DNA of 64,000 nt from Zhongshania marina (GTDB taxonomy: Bacteria; Pseudomonadota; Gammaproteobacteria; Pseudomonadales; Spongiibacteraceae). This document shows positions 1 to 8,546 of the stretch, one piece after another (position 1 is the stretch's first letter; every line of letters begins with the position of its first letter). The notes beneath the pieces were generated by a model. The model did no database searches, had not been told where the DNA came from, and saw nothing but the letters and a program-made list of their open reading frames with translations. Location of the stretch: contig NZ_PQGG01000003.1 of the NCBI RefSeq assembly GCF_002915595.1, forward strand, positions 60,939 through 124,938, read 5' to 3'. The translations under genes were made by a program, and so were the position numbers.

Positions 1-912
1 AAGCTCGGCTTAGTGATTATTGATGAGCAACACCGCTTTGGGGTTCACCAGCGCCTAGCACTCAAGCAAAAGGCAGCCGCCAATGTCGGCCAGCCCCATC
101 AATTAATCATGACCGCCACACCGATTCCGCGCACCTTGGCGATGACGGCGTATGCCGATCTCGACACCTCAGTGATCGACGAGTTACCGCCAGGCCGCAC
201 GCCGGTAAATACCGTGGTGCTCGCCAATGATCGTCGCGACGACGTCATGGAGCGCCTGCGCGCAGTATGCGCTAGCGGCCAACAAGCCTACTGGGTATGT
301 ACCTTAATAGAAGAGTCAGACAAATTGCAGGCCCAGGCAGCCGAAGCAAGCTGGGAGTTATTAAAAGAAACCCTACCGGAATTGCGGGTAGGCTTAGTGC
401 ACGGCCGCATGAAGGCAAAAGAAAAAGCCGCTGTAATGGCGGAATTTAAAGCCGCCGAAATAAACTTACTCGTAGCCACCACGGTTATTGAGGTGGGCGT
501 GGATGTGCCCAACGCCTCCCTAATGATTATCGAAAATGCCGAGCGCCTTGGCCTTGCCCAACTGCACCAATTGCGCGGCCGAGTTGGCCGTGGCAGTCGC
601 CAGAGCTTTTGCGTCTTGCTGTATCAGTCACCCCTTTCCCGCAATGGTAAACAGCGCCTAAGCGCGCTACGCGATAGCACCGACGGCTTTGTCATTGCCG
701 AGCAAGACCTACAATTACGCGGTCCGGGCGAAGTACTCGGCACCCGCCAAACTGGATTAATGACATTTAAAATCGCGGACTTGCAAAGAGATACCGATTT
801 ACTCGACGACGTGCGCGCGCAAGCGCAGCACATCATGCAAGCCCATCCATCCCACGTAAAACCCCTCATTCAACGCTGGCTTTCTAATCGAACGGTATAT
901 GCCTCGGTCTAA
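1..912 (+). CDS. recG: ATP-dependent DNA helicase RecG, C-terminal part (5' end outside window)
   Basis: RecG remodels stalled replication forks and branch-migrates Holliday junctions. The frame is open from base 1, so the true start lies upstream and only about 303 C-terminal residues are here. Visible are the Walker B box (IIDEQHRFGV), motif III (TATPIPRTLA), and the second RecA-like domain with the RecG/Mfd-type motifs VATTVIEVGVDVPNA and QLRGRVGRGS, followed by the QDLQLRGPGEVLGTRQ segment typical of the RecG C-terminus. The N-terminal wedge domain is not in the window. The gene is followed after 130 bases by a DapA-like gene on the same strand. Family identity is secure. Confidence 0.95.
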   Translation, partial: KLGLVIIDEQHRFGVHQRLALKQKAAANVGQPHQLIMTATPIPRTLAMTAYADLDTSVIDELPPGRTPVNTVVLANDRRDDVMERLRAVCASGQQAYWVCTLIEESDKLQAQAAEASWELLKETLPELRVGLVHGRMKAKEKAAVMAEFKAAEINLLVATTVIEVGVDVPNASLMIIENAERLGLAQLHQLRGRVGRGSRQSFCVLLYQSPLSRNGKQRLSALRDSTDGFVIAEQDLQLRGPGEVLGTRQTGLMTFKIADLQRDTDLLDDVRAQAQHIMQAHPSHVKPLIQRWLSNRTVYASV

Positions 913-1042
913 TCACGCTAGCAGCAGCATCCATGCTATTCGAAGCGAAACACACTTATTATCCCTAACGGCCATTCGCTATACACCCTCCAATTCCGCA
1001 ACTATACTTATTTCTCACATCCATAACTCAGGGTTTGAGCAC

Positions 1043-1921
1043 ATGATAAATGGAGTTATTGTCGACCTTATCACCCCCACCCAAAGTAGCGGTGCGCCAG
1101 ATTACGAAACAGTAGAAGTTTTGGTGGATTGGCATGTGGACAACGGCAGCTCTGCCCTGCTGATCGGCAGCTCTACCGGCCAGTCTTCAACTATGAACAT
1201 CGACGAACGCACGGAGCTTTTGCGCCGCGCCCTTTGGCAAGCCGATGGCCGCATACCCATCATTGCCGACCTAGGTGGCGACAATACAGAGCATGCCGTT
1301 GAGCTCGCCAGCATTGCAAATGAGTATGGCGCCAGTGCGGTATTAATCAGCGCGCCAACTAAAGAAGAAGCGATGTCCAAAAATGCGTTGCTGAAACATT
1401 TTGCAAGCCTTGCCGAAGCCGCTCAGCTACCGACCCTAGCCCGCGCAGAACGCAATCATGCAAATATTTTATCGCCCATTGGTATTGCCGAACTTGCACT
1501 GATTTCCGGTATTGAAGGTTTTGTCGACGGCTCGACGAAAGCAACAAGTGCACAGGAATTACTCAAGCTCAAACTACCTAAAGGCTTCACGCTATATGCT
1601 GGCCATGACACAAGCGCCTACCGACAAATGCTAGCGGGCTACCAGGGCTGTATTTCTGTGTCGGCAAACGTCAATCCATCTCTATTGCTAAAATTATATG
1701 CTCTAGCAAAAGCTGGTAATTCTGTGGATGCTGAAGCACTAGACACGCATCTACAGGCACTTCACTTAGCCCTATTAGAAGACCCAAATTCCATTCCAGT
1801 AAAATGGGCACTGGTCGAAATGGGTTGTATCCCTGAAGGCGAACACCCGCCAACCCTGCCGCAGGCAAGCGATTATTCAAATCTACGCCGCGCTTTACGC
1901 GCAGCGGAAATTCCAGTGTAA
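1043..1921 (+). CDS. DapA-family (dihydrodipicolinate synthase-like) protein lacking the catalytic Tyr and Lys
   Basis: 292-residue TIM-barrel protein of the DapA/NAL family. The fold signature is clear: GSSTGQS at the GTTGES position, DGRIPIIADLGGD in the middle and the C-terminal IPVKWALVEMG that matches DapA closely. Aligned by eye to E. coli DapA, the Tyr of the YNVPSRT segment is replaced (segment reads LARAERN), and the Schiff-base Lys of the GIKEAT segment falls on Val (GFVDGS). It is therefore unlikely to be a working dihydrodipicolinate synthase. It could be another aldolase or a non-enzymatic paralogue. ATG 1043 was chosen; the longer reading frame would overlap recG and adds residues foreign to the family. 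Confidence 0.8.
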   Translation: MINGVIVDLITPTQSSGAPDYETVEVLVDWHVDNGSSALLIGSSTGQSSTMNIDERTELLRRALWQADGRIPIIADLGGDNTEHAVELASIANEYGASAVLISAPTKEEAMSKNALLKHFASLAEAAQLPTLARAERNHANILSPIGIAELALISGIEGFVDGSTKATSAQELLKLKLPKGFTLYAGHDTSAYRQMLAGYQGCISVSANVNPSLLLKLYALAKAGNSVDAEALDTHLQALHLALLEDPNSIPVKWALVEMGCIPEGEHPPTLPQASDYSNLRRALRAAEIPV

Positions 1922-1970
1922 GCTGCCATTTTTAGTCGACCTTCTTAGCATAATCGGGTACAACAGATAG

Positions 1971-2345
1971 ATGGCATCTAAAATAAATAATCTACGGCGC
2001 TTCTTTCGGCTACCTTATCCCAGAGCCGCGCAACCACCGCTAACGGTGGATAAAGACACCGCATACCGAGTTTTAGAAATTTCGGAGCAAGGTATTTTGC
2101 TGGCCCAACATCCAAATGCACCGCTGCAAATAGGCGAGTATCTGCGTGGCAACATATTGTTTCACGATCAAGACAGCGAGGAAATTGAAGGCGAGGTGTA
2201 TCGACTAGATCCACGCGGTGTAATCGTTAAACTAAGCCGCGGAATTAGTGCCCGCCATATGATGAAGGAACAGGTTTATATTAAAAACACCTTCCCCATG
2301 TTTTTTCGCTACACCATACAAGAGAATTTTAAGGCAACCAAATAG
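1971..2345 (+). CDS. PilZ domain-like protein (probable c-di-GMP binding)
   Basis: 124-residue soluble protein. The N-terminal run LRRFFRLPYP followed later by LEISEQGILL resembles the RxxxR and (D/N)xSxxG motifs that bind cyclic di-GMP in PilZ domains. The beta-rich stretch GEVYRLDPRGVIVKLSRGIS fits the PilZ barrel. The second motif is imperfect (E in place of D), so nucleotide binding is not assured. It stands alone between the DapA-like gene and the convergent outer-membrane-like gene; only 10 bases separate the two stop codons. Confidence 0.6.
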   Translation: MASKINNLRRFFRLPYPRAAQPPLTVDKDTAYRVLEISEQGILLAQHPNAPLQIGEYLRGNILFHDQDSEEIEGEVYRLDPRGVIVKLSRGISARHMMKEQVYIKNTFPMFFRYTIQENFKATK

Positions 2346-2355
2346 CGCAGCAAAG

Positions 2356-3075
2356 CTAATAAAATTCATACTCAAGCATTAAGCGAAAAACATAATCTGC
2401 GCTGCGATCATCTAAACCAAATATCGTGCCCACCTCCCAGCGCAGACTGTTTGCCGCCGCCAAACGAATAGCGCCAACTAACACAGGGCCCATTCCGCGA
2501 TAATCCTCTGCCGCATAAAACTCTAAAGCAGGTTCAAGCATTGGTCGATAACGATATCGAGCCTGCAATGACAACGCAGTTTCAAACTCCTCACCCGCCA
2601 CATCACTTGACTCATAAATAAGACTGGCATTCGCCGTCGTCACCATTGCCCCCCACTCTTTTAATGCAACTAGCTTTCCTGCTAGCTCCTCAAGCTTACT
2701 ATCGCGACTGTGCTCATACTCAAATACTGCACCCCAATCGACAGCGTATTCGCCTTGCTCACTAAGTTGCCAGCGTAGCTCTAGCTCATAGCCACTTAAG
2801 CGATCAGCGTCTTCCTCTCCCTCCGCACTCAAATACGCTTCTAGGGCAATACTGTCATTTACGGCTGCGCCAAAGCCAAGTCGCTGGATAATATAATCAC
2901 TTGACGCTCCTGATCCGCCCTCAGCACTGCTAATGCGATACTCCAATTCCTTTTCTAAACTATTTACATAAGGCGCATAAATGCGATCTACCGCCAAGCC
3001 ATCAGCCTTAACTAAACTGACTAGACTGATGTAAATAGCAAATCCAACAATGAACCGATAAATATTAATTGCCAT
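2356..3075 (-). CDS. Putative outer-membrane beta-barrel protein, last gene of the iron/oxygenase operon
   Basis: 239 residues with an N-terminal hydrophobic signal (residues 1-24, ending ..LVKADG). The rest alternates polar and hydrophobic residues in short strands (for example LSLQARYRYRPMLEPALEFYA), and the chain ends in an aromatic residue (LMLEYEFY), as in proteins inserted by BamA. I do not recognise a specific family. Its start lies 11 bases inside the end of the FTR1 permease gene, so the two are translationally linked, which suggests a role in metal passage or sensing at the outer membrane. That role is inference from context. Confidence 0.6.
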   Translation of the reverse strand: MAINIYRFIVGFAIYISLVSLVKADGLAVDRIYAPYVNSLEKELEYRISSAEGGSGASSDYIIQRLGFGAAVNDSIALEAYLSAEGEEDADRLSGYELELRWQLSEQGEYAVDWGAVFEYEHSRDSKLEELAGKLVALKEWGAMVTTANASLIYESSDVAGEEFETALSLQARYRYRPMLEPALEFYAAEDYRGMGPVLVGAIRLAAANSLRWEVGTIFGLDDRSADYVFRLMLEYEFY

Positions 3076-3877
3076 ACTGGTTTGCTTCTTTAGGTAATTG
3101 CCGGTGCCGCCAGTATTGGTAACGAGCTATCATCACGCCCGCCATCGTTAAACCACTAGCCATATATATCATCAACTGCGCGGGTGCTGGAGTAGCCTCA
3201 TAGCCGACTAGGGCATAGAGTAGTTGCCCAGCAAGACTTTCTTCGGCCAACAGGCCGTTGCTGTCCCACAACTGACCATCGGGGAGCAAATCCGCTTGAA
3301 TAAGCATTTTAGCGGCTTGCAGCATCATTCCACTTGCCATGGTGGTCAGCAACACACAGCCAAGTAGCAATGAGCGGGATACTGAGAAGCTCAATATCCA
3401 ATAGTAAAATAAAGCACAACAACTTAAGCCAATACCAAAACCGATAATTGAACCGCTATACAAGCTAATGCCACCTTCTGGTAGGTCTTGAAACGCGAGC
3501 AAATAAATATAAATTTCCGAACCCTCGCGGGTCATTGCGCATGCAATCACAGCGGTCAGAATTGCACGAAACGTAGCGTTCGAAGCCGATGGCTTAAAAT
3601 AGTGATCAATGAATTTAAAACAAATGTATAAAAGACAAAGGTATATAAATACTTGCAAGCCAGCATCTACAAGCTCTTGGCCTATACCGCCAAACAAATT
3701 TGACACCCAGCCAAACTGGCTACCTAAAGCAATGGAACCGGCAACACCGCCGGCAAGGCTCCACTTAAACCAATGCCTCGTCAAATTTAGCTGAACGCAT
3801 AAAGACAGGAGAATACTTATTAGAAAGGCCGCTTCTAGAACCTCTCGTATGATAATAATTACGCTGGTTAATAACAT
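3065..3877 (-). CDS. FTR1 family iron permease
   Basis: 270-residue inner-membrane protein with about seven hydrophobic segments. It carries both REXXE iron-binding motifs of the FTR1/EfeU family: REVLE at residues 11-15 and REGSE at about 117-121. The family moves ferric iron delivered after oxidation of ferrous iron. Upstream in the same operon lie a cupredoxin and a two-component system; overlapping downstream is an outer-membrane-like gene. No EfeB peroxidase or multicopper oxidase is seen nearby, so the oxidising partner, if any, must be the small cupredoxin or be encoded elsewhere. Confidence 0.9.
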   Translation of the reverse strand: MLLTSVIIIIREVLEAAFLISILLSLCVQLNLTRHWFKWSLAGGVAGSIALGSQFGWVSNLFGGIGQELVDAGLQVFIYLCLLYICFKFIDHYFKPSASNATFRAILTAVIACAMTREGSEIYIYLLAFQDLPEGGISLYSGSIIGFGIGLSCCALFYYWILSFSVSRSLLLGCVLLTTMASGMMLQAAKMLIQADLLPDGQLWDSNGLLAEESLAGQLLYALVGYEATPAPAQLMIYMASGLTMAGVMIARYQYWRHRQLPKEANQYGN

Positions 3878-3918
3878 GGCACGTCACTTTTCATTGTCAC
3901 ACCGTTCACTCCACCAAT

Positions 3919-4269
3919 TCACTTGGCAATAATTTTCCCTTGCGCGGTTTTGGGATTGAACTCGCCAAAAAAGGGATACTCCCCCGGTGCCAATGGACCA
4001 ATAAAGATTAGCGCTCGCTGGCCACCAAGTACCACTTTCTCTCTATTTAGCTCATAGCTCTCAAACTCTTCAGGTGTCGAATCTTTATTGCTCACCCAAA
4101 GTTTCACCTTGGTATTAGCAGGTATAACGAGGACCGAAGGCTCAAATAAATGCTGTTCAATTGCCAGCTCAAATTCTGGCTTATCCGCATAGGTATTCGC
4201 GCCACTGAGTAACGCCAATGTAAAAACAACAAGGCCTTGTTTAGAAAATACTGTTCGCAATTTCGTCAC
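3919..4269 (-). CDS. Periplasmic cupredoxin-like protein, EfeO N-domain type
   Basis: 116 residues with a signal peptide (about residues 1-28, ..GANTYADKP). The mature part matches the cupredoxin domain found at the N-terminus of EfeO: FEPSVLVIPANTKVKLWVSN, then PEEFESYELNREKVV and LAPGEYPFFGEFNPKTAQG. There is no M75 peptidase-like domain, so it is a stand-alone version. A usual His of the DEFHP segment is replaced (GEFNP), so classical copper binding is uncertain. It lies 41 bases upstream of the FTR1 permease gene and probably delivers or prepares the metal for it. Confidence 0.78.
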   Translation of the reverse strand: MTKLRTVFSKQGLVVFTLALLSGANTYADKPEFELAIEQHLFEPSVLVIPANTKVKLWVSNKDSTPEEFESYELNREKVVLGGQRALIFIGPLAPGEYPFFGEFNPKTAQGKIIAK

Positions 4270-4300
4270 CTACTCTCTCCACACGAACAATTGTGTAATT

Positions 4301-5629
4301 TCATGTCAACTCACCGAATACAAATGAAAGTGGAAATACCACCGTGAACGCTAAGCCAATACCACCCTCACCTTCAGACATTGAAATAGAGGCTCGATGT
4401 AGTTCTGCAATATGCTCCACAATCGACAAGCCAAGACCACAACCTGATGAACCTGAGGCATGGCGATCTCCACCAACCCGATAGAAACGTTCAAACACCC
4501 TAGACTTCACCTCGGCACTTATTCCAGGCCCGTTATCGCTAACAGTTAATCGAACCGAGTCCGGCCCTGTGTCAATAACTACCTTTATAAAACCGCCACG
4601 CTGGGTGTATTTGTATGCATTGTTTAGAAGATTCTGCAGCATTATGCGCAATGCAAAGCGATCACCGCTTACCCTACCCTCATCGCCATGCAGTTCTATC
4701 GATTGTTCCTTTTTGGAAAAGTCTGCGTAGTTCGTCGCGATAATTTCACTCGCAAGCGCAGCGAGCGAAAGGCTCTCAAATTTAGCGGGATAATGATCCG
4801 GCGTGGTTCTATGCAATAACAGCATTTGCTCTACTAAGTGCGCCAAGCGATCAACATCTCGCTCTAAACTATTTAGCGAAGAATTATGCTCTGGATACTC
4901 ATCGCGCAAATTATGCAAATGCATTTTTATCGCGCTTATTGGTGTGCGCAGCTCGTGGGCAGCATCTGCAGAAAATCGCCGCTCCCGCTCAAAGGAATCA
5001 TCAAGTCTGCGTAGTAGCGAGTTCATCGACGCAATGACTGGCGTCAATTCAATTGGGGTATTATCTATACTCACTACGCTTAAATCGTCAGCTGCCTTTT
5101 TTCTCAGTATTCCCGCTAACAATTCCAAACTTTTTAGACCATGACCTACAATCAACCAGATTAACAATGCAGCCACCGGAAGCACCACAACAACCGGCAC
5201 AATGGATTCAAGGATCACCCGCTCAGCAAGGCGATAACGAAGATCCATTCGCTCGGCAATCATTATTCGATGGCCATTCACAAAGTTAAAATAACTTAGC
5301 GTTCGCCAACGATAGCCATTAAAGTTATTTTCACTAAAGCCCTCATTCGCAGCGATATACTGATCTGGCGCATGCACCGAGCGCCACGCCAATTTGCCAT
5401 CGGCATTAAACAACTGAAACACCATATGCTCATTGTCTGGCGCGGGTGAATTATTCTGGCTCCGCAAGGGAACGGAAGATAATTGTAGTGCCATTGCGGT
5501 AAGCTTTTGATCAAATAATTTTTCTGCCTCGGCCATACTCGATTTATAGCCATGCAAAGCAGCAATGAAATTGACCAACATCAATACCGACAAAATGCTA
5601 ACTATTAAAAATCGGCGCAGTGAACTCAC
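4301..5629 (-). CDS. Two-component sensor histidine kinase, QseC/PmrB-like
   Basis: 442 residues. An N-terminal membrane segment (about 7-25), a periplasmic sensor loop of roughly 120 residues and a second membrane segment (about 148-168) precede a HAMP-like linker. The catalytic part shows the H-box FSADAAHELRTPISA, the N-box QNLLNNAYKYT, and the G-boxes VSDNGPGIS and GCGLGLSIVEH. The arrangement matches the QseC/PmrB class paired with OmpR-type regulators. Its start overlaps the end of the response regulator gene by 4 bases (ATGA). Lying in the middle of an iron-permease operon, it may sense iron or a product of the adjacent enzymes; the signal is unknown. Confidence 0.9.
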   Translation of the reverse strand: MSSLRRFLIVSILSVLMLVNFIAALHGYKSSMAEAEKLFDQKLTAMALQLSSVPLRSQNNSPAPDNEHMVFQLFNADGKLAWRSVHAPDQYIAANEGFSENNFNGYRWRTLSYFNFVNGHRIMIAERMDLRYRLAERVILESIVPVVVVLPVAALLIWLIVGHGLKSLELLAGILRKKAADDLSVVSIDNTPIELTPVIASMNSLLRRLDDSFERERRFSADAAHELRTPISAIKMHLHNLRDEYPEHNSSLNSLERDVDRLAHLVEQMLLLHRTTPDHYPAKFESLSLAALASEIIATNYADFSKKEQSIELHGDEGRVSGDRFALRIMLQNLLNNAYKYTQRGGFIKVVIDTGPDSVRLTVSDNGPGISAEVKSRVFERFYRVGGDRHASGSSGCGLGLSIVEHIAELHRASISMSEGEGGIGLAFTVVFPLSFVFGELT

Positions 5630-6288
5630 TCACTAGCTCCAAGAATAAACCCAACACCTCGGATATTTTTAATCAAATTATGGCCTAATTTTTTCCGTAA
5701 ATTATGCACGTGCACATCAACAGTATTGCTACTAACCTCGTCGCCCCAACTGTACAACTTCTCTTCTAACTGCTCGCGAGAGAACACCTGACCTGGACGA
5801 TCTGCCAGCGCCCGCAATATAGCAAACTCGCGACGCGATAGTTTCTGCACTTCACCATCTAAGCGAACTTCGTGACTGGCAATATTAATAAGCACATTGC
5901 CAAATTTAAGCTCCGGCTCCCGAACGGGTGCATTGCGACGCGACAGCACCCGAATTCTCGCCAGCAATTCTTCAAACGCGAAGGGTTTGGTGAGGTAATC
6001 GTCTGCGCCCGCATCTAATCCGGCAACCTTATCGGTGAGGGCGTCGCGCGCAGTTAAAATCAGTATGGGCACACCGGTCTGCAATAGTCGCAGCTCACGC
6101 AGCAGTGTTAAGCCATCGATATCTGGCAGGCCTAGATCCAAAATCACAATATCTAATTGACCGGCCTCGACATACCGTCGCCCGTCGCTCCCAGTTGCAG
6201 CGTGATCGACTGCATAGCCAGCACGGCGGAGCGCTTTTACGGTGCCGTCGGCTAGTGATATATCATCTTCAACTAACAACACTCGCAT
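5626..6288 (-). CDS. OmpR-family response regulator, QseB/PmrA-like
   Basis: 220 residues. Receiver domain (1-115) with acidic pocket EDD near residue 8, phospho-acceptor Asp about 51 in DIVILDLGLPDIDG, and Lys in LTKPFAFEEL. The winged-helix DNA-binding domain follows, with SRREFAILRALADRPGQVFSREQL and the closing RGVGFILG. It is the partner of the overlapping kinase gene. The promoter region of the first gene of this run (10842-10872) holds CTTAAG-N5-CTTAAA repeats of the kind bound by PmrA-type regulators, which suggests autoregulation of the whole operon. Confidence 0.92.
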   Translation of the reverse strand: MRVLLVEDDISLADGTVKALRRAGYAVDHAATGSDGRRYVEAGQLDIVILDLGLPDIDGLTLLRELRLLQTGVPILILTARDALTDKVAGLDAGADDYLTKPFAFEELLARIRVLSRRNAPVREPELKFGNVLINIASHEVRLDGEVQKLSRREFAILRALADRPGQVFSREQLEEKLYSWGDEVSSNTVDVHVHNLRKKLGHNLIKNIRGVGFILGASE

Positions 6289-6311
6289 GAATTCGGCGCC
6301 CCCTTACTAAG

Positions 6312-6983
6312 TCATTTTTCTTTTTGTTGTTCAGTAATTAATTCTAGCACTTCTCTGCGACGCTCTTGGTCAGCAAAATCACGCCCCAAACGTCTAGGCG
6401 CAGTATACGCCCGTTCTAAATATTGGCGCGCCTTTTCGCCCCGTCTTTGATCGATCAAATACAAGGCGTAAAAGTAATTGCTATCAATATCGTCTGGCGC
6501 CATCGCCAAACCTTCCAGCAAATAAGTCTCTGCCTTTTTATCACTGCCAAAGCCGATTGGCCAACCCGGCATTTGAAAGTACAACGAGCCAAGACTGGTG
6601 CGGGCAGCCGCCTGCAATGTGCCGCCTCCTAGAGCGATAGCTTGCTCTAAGTCAATTTTCGCTTCCCTTACCAAACTCAAGGCACCCAAACCACCTTTTA
6701 CGCCAGCATAACTCGCCTTAATAATACCCCGCCAAACATAAAAATCTGGATTATCTGGTTCGGCACTTATCATGTTATTGGCTCTAAGTAGCAATGATTC
6801 AAAATCGTGTTCTTGCTGACTCTTATCCTCCGCATATTGCGCCGTTGCCCAGCGGGTCTGCAGTTCAGCAACAGCCGCACTAGTGGCTAATTCACTTTTT
6901 ATACCGCCGTCATCACTGAATGCAGAAAGTGCTACCGTAAATAACAACAGCGCGAGACCAACCCTTAGAGTGATTATTTTCAT
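6312..6983 (-). CDS. Secreted TPR-repeat protein
   Basis: 223 residues with a signal peptide (MKIITLRVGLALLLFTVALSAFS). The mature chain contains helical repeats compatible with TPRs: NPDFYVWRGIIKASYAGVKG, LEQAIALGG, and DDIDSNYFYALYLIDQRRG followed by KARQYLERAY. Such proteins usually act as periplasmic scaffolds. ATG 6983 is preferred over an upstream TTG because GGAAGG sits 8-9 bases before it. The gene lies 30 bases after the SDR gene and 23 bases before the response regulator gene. Function unknown; the last helices are basic and Glu-rich (RRREVLELITEQQKEK). Confidence 0.7.
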   Translation of the reverse strand: MKIITLRVGLALLLFTVALSAFSDDGGIKSELATSAAVAELQTRWATAQYAEDKSQQEHDFESLLLRANNMISAEPDNPDFYVWRGIIKASYAGVKGGLGALSLVREAKIDLEQAIALGGGTLQAAARTSLGSLYFQMPGWPIGFGSDKKAETYLLEGLAMAPDDIDSNYFYALYLIDQRRGEKARQYLERAYTAPRRLGRDFADQERRREVLELITEQQKEK

Positions 6984-7013
6984 GTGCGCCAGCCCTTCCA
7001 AAGTGACTTAGAT

Positions 7014-7805
7014 TTAAATGGATTTTGCGTGGCGTAATATCGCGCCTAACTGCTTTTTCAGCGCGCCCGACACCACAGCGGGGAACAGCGCATTGAGACG
7101 TACGAAGAAACGTTCTGGCCAACCCAAATAGCGATTGCTACTTTTGTTTAAGCCCAACATCGCTAGCGCCGCATCGGCAACAACTTCTGGCTCGTCGGCG
7201 GTATTGCCAAGCTCCGCATTCATAGCAACCACCTTGTCAGAATTCATTGCGGTATTTACCGCCCTCGGCGCTAAGTAGTGTATGGCGATATTTTCATTGG
7301 CCAATTCGCGCTGCAGCGCCTCGGTAAATCCACGCAAGCCAAATTTGCTCGCACAATAAGCGGTAAAGCCCGCGTAGCCGATGCTGCCAAAGCCTGAACC
7401 AATATTGATAACCGCCGCGTTCTGACTTTTTAACAATAGTGGCATTAAACCTTTGCACAAACGCATTGGCGCCAAAACATTTAACTGCAACATGTGTTCT
7501 ACTAGCGCATCATCGGTTTCTGCAAATAGGCCGAAGGACGATACGCCGGCGTTATTCACCAGCACATCTATCGGTGGACCGTCTGCGACATCCGTACATA
7601 GCTCGGTAATTGCCGCAGCCGACGACAAGTCCGCCACTAAGTAACGGTGACTACGCGGTCTTACTAAACCTTCTCGCAAGGCAGCCAATGCTTCTGCGTT
7701 TCTGCCAACCAGCACCAAGTTATGTCCGGCACTGGCGAAGGCAATAGCCAACACCCGACCAATTCCACCACAAGCACCGGTTAACACAACATTTAATGTC
7801 GTCAT
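7014..7805 (-). CDS. Short-chain dehydrogenase/reductase (SDR)
   Basis: 263-residue Rossmann-fold NAD(P)-dependent oxidoreductase. The cofactor glycine motif is VLTGACGGIGRVLA near the N-terminus, NNAG follows at about residue 88, and the active site has Ser (INIGSGFGSIGYAG) and the YCASK tetrad motif. The C-terminal part resembles membrane-associated SDRs that reduce lipid aldehydes or ketones. It lies between the putative diiron enzyme (27 bases upstream) and the TPR gene. In this operon it most likely acts on the product of the acyl ligase and diiron enzyme; the substrate is not known. Confidence 0.85.
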   Translation of the reverse strand: MTTLNVVLTGACGGIGRVLAIAFASAGHNLVLVGRNAEALAALREGLVRPRSHRYLVADLSSAAAITELCTDVADGPPIDVLVNNAGVSSFGLFAETDDALVEHMLQLNVLAPMRLCKGLMPLLLKSQNAAVINIGSGFGSIGYAGFTAYCASKFGLRGFTEALQRELANENIAIHYLAPRAVNTAMNSDKVVAMNAELGNTADEPEVVADAALAMLGLNKSSNRYLGWPERFFVRLNALFPAVVSGALKKQLGAILRHAKSI

Positions 7806-7832
7806 GGCTAGCTATTCCTCAATCGCAATAGT

Positions 7833-8504
7833 TTAGGCCGCATGTTTTATGCCTCCGCGCCGACCCAGTTCACGAAAGATATTGCCGTATAAACAATAGA
7901 ACATATTTGCACTGTGGATAATTTGCTCTTGATCGTGCTTATCGTCGATTCGGTTCATCAGGCCTTTAAAAAAATCGATATGTTCAATATCTAAAGCGCC
8001 GTGAGAAGTTAAATAACTGAAGGCCTTTTTGGGTAGACCTAAGCTCTGTTGAATTGCCCTTGCTGCATTGTCAGCAATCGCGATACTAGTTCCCTCTAAC
8101 ACCTGAACCATGCCAAAAAAACCTACTGGATTAACTCTATTGATCATGTCGTAGGCATAAGACACCATTAGCTCAGTCGCACCTGCGGGGCGACTATTGC
8201 GCACCTGCTCGGCGTCGCCACCGCAGGCGGCAATATCATTCAGTATCCACTCTTGGTGGCCAAGCTCTTCTTCAATATATTCCGCAATCGCGACTCGAAG
8301 CCACTCATAGCGCTCGTCAAGACGACCGCCACAGGCCATTAACAACGGTACAGTATGTTTTACATGGTGATAGGCTTGGGTCAAAAATTGAATATAGTCA
8401 TTTAGATTTAACTTGCCGCCAACACCATCTTGAATGAAATCGATGGTATACAGTGATTCTCTTTCAGCGGCGGTGTCTAATTGAAGCTGCTCATAAAATC
8501 CCAT
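7833..8504 (-). CDS. TenA/heme-oxygenase-like putative diiron oxidase (HDO-type)
   Basis: 223-residue all-helical protein, usually annotated as TenA family or iron-containing redox enzyme. Candidate metal ligands sit in the order expected for heme-oxygenase-like diiron oxidases such as UndA and CADD: H46/H47 in YHHVKH, E80 and H83 in EEELGHQEW, E137 in QVLEGTS, and H168, D172 and H175 in SHGALDIEHIDFF. TenA thiaminases instead rely on a Cys-based site, and none is evident here, so an iron oxidase is the better reading. Co-transcription with an acyl ligase, an SDR and an iron permease points to oxidation of an activated fatty acyl or amide substrate. The reaction is inferred. Confidence 0.75.
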   Translation of the reverse strand: MGFYEQLQLDTAAERESLYTIDFIQDGVGGKLNLNDYIQFLTQAYHHVKHTVPLLMACGGRLDERYEWLRVAIAEYIEEELGHQEWILNDIAACGGDAEQVRNSRPAGATELMVSYAYDMINRVNPVGFFGMVQVLEGTSIAIADNAARAIQQSLGLPKKAFSYLTSHGALDIEHIDFFKGLMNRIDDKHDQEQIIHSANMFYCLYGNIFRELGRRGGIKHAA

Positions 8505-8546
8505 TGTTTACTCCTTTGTGTTTTCAGATGCGGCGACGAGAACGGC

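Noticed and set aside
899..1042. N-terminal extension of the DapA-like protein back to 899
   Set aside because: It overlaps recG, has no family likeness and no better ribosome site than ATG 1043.
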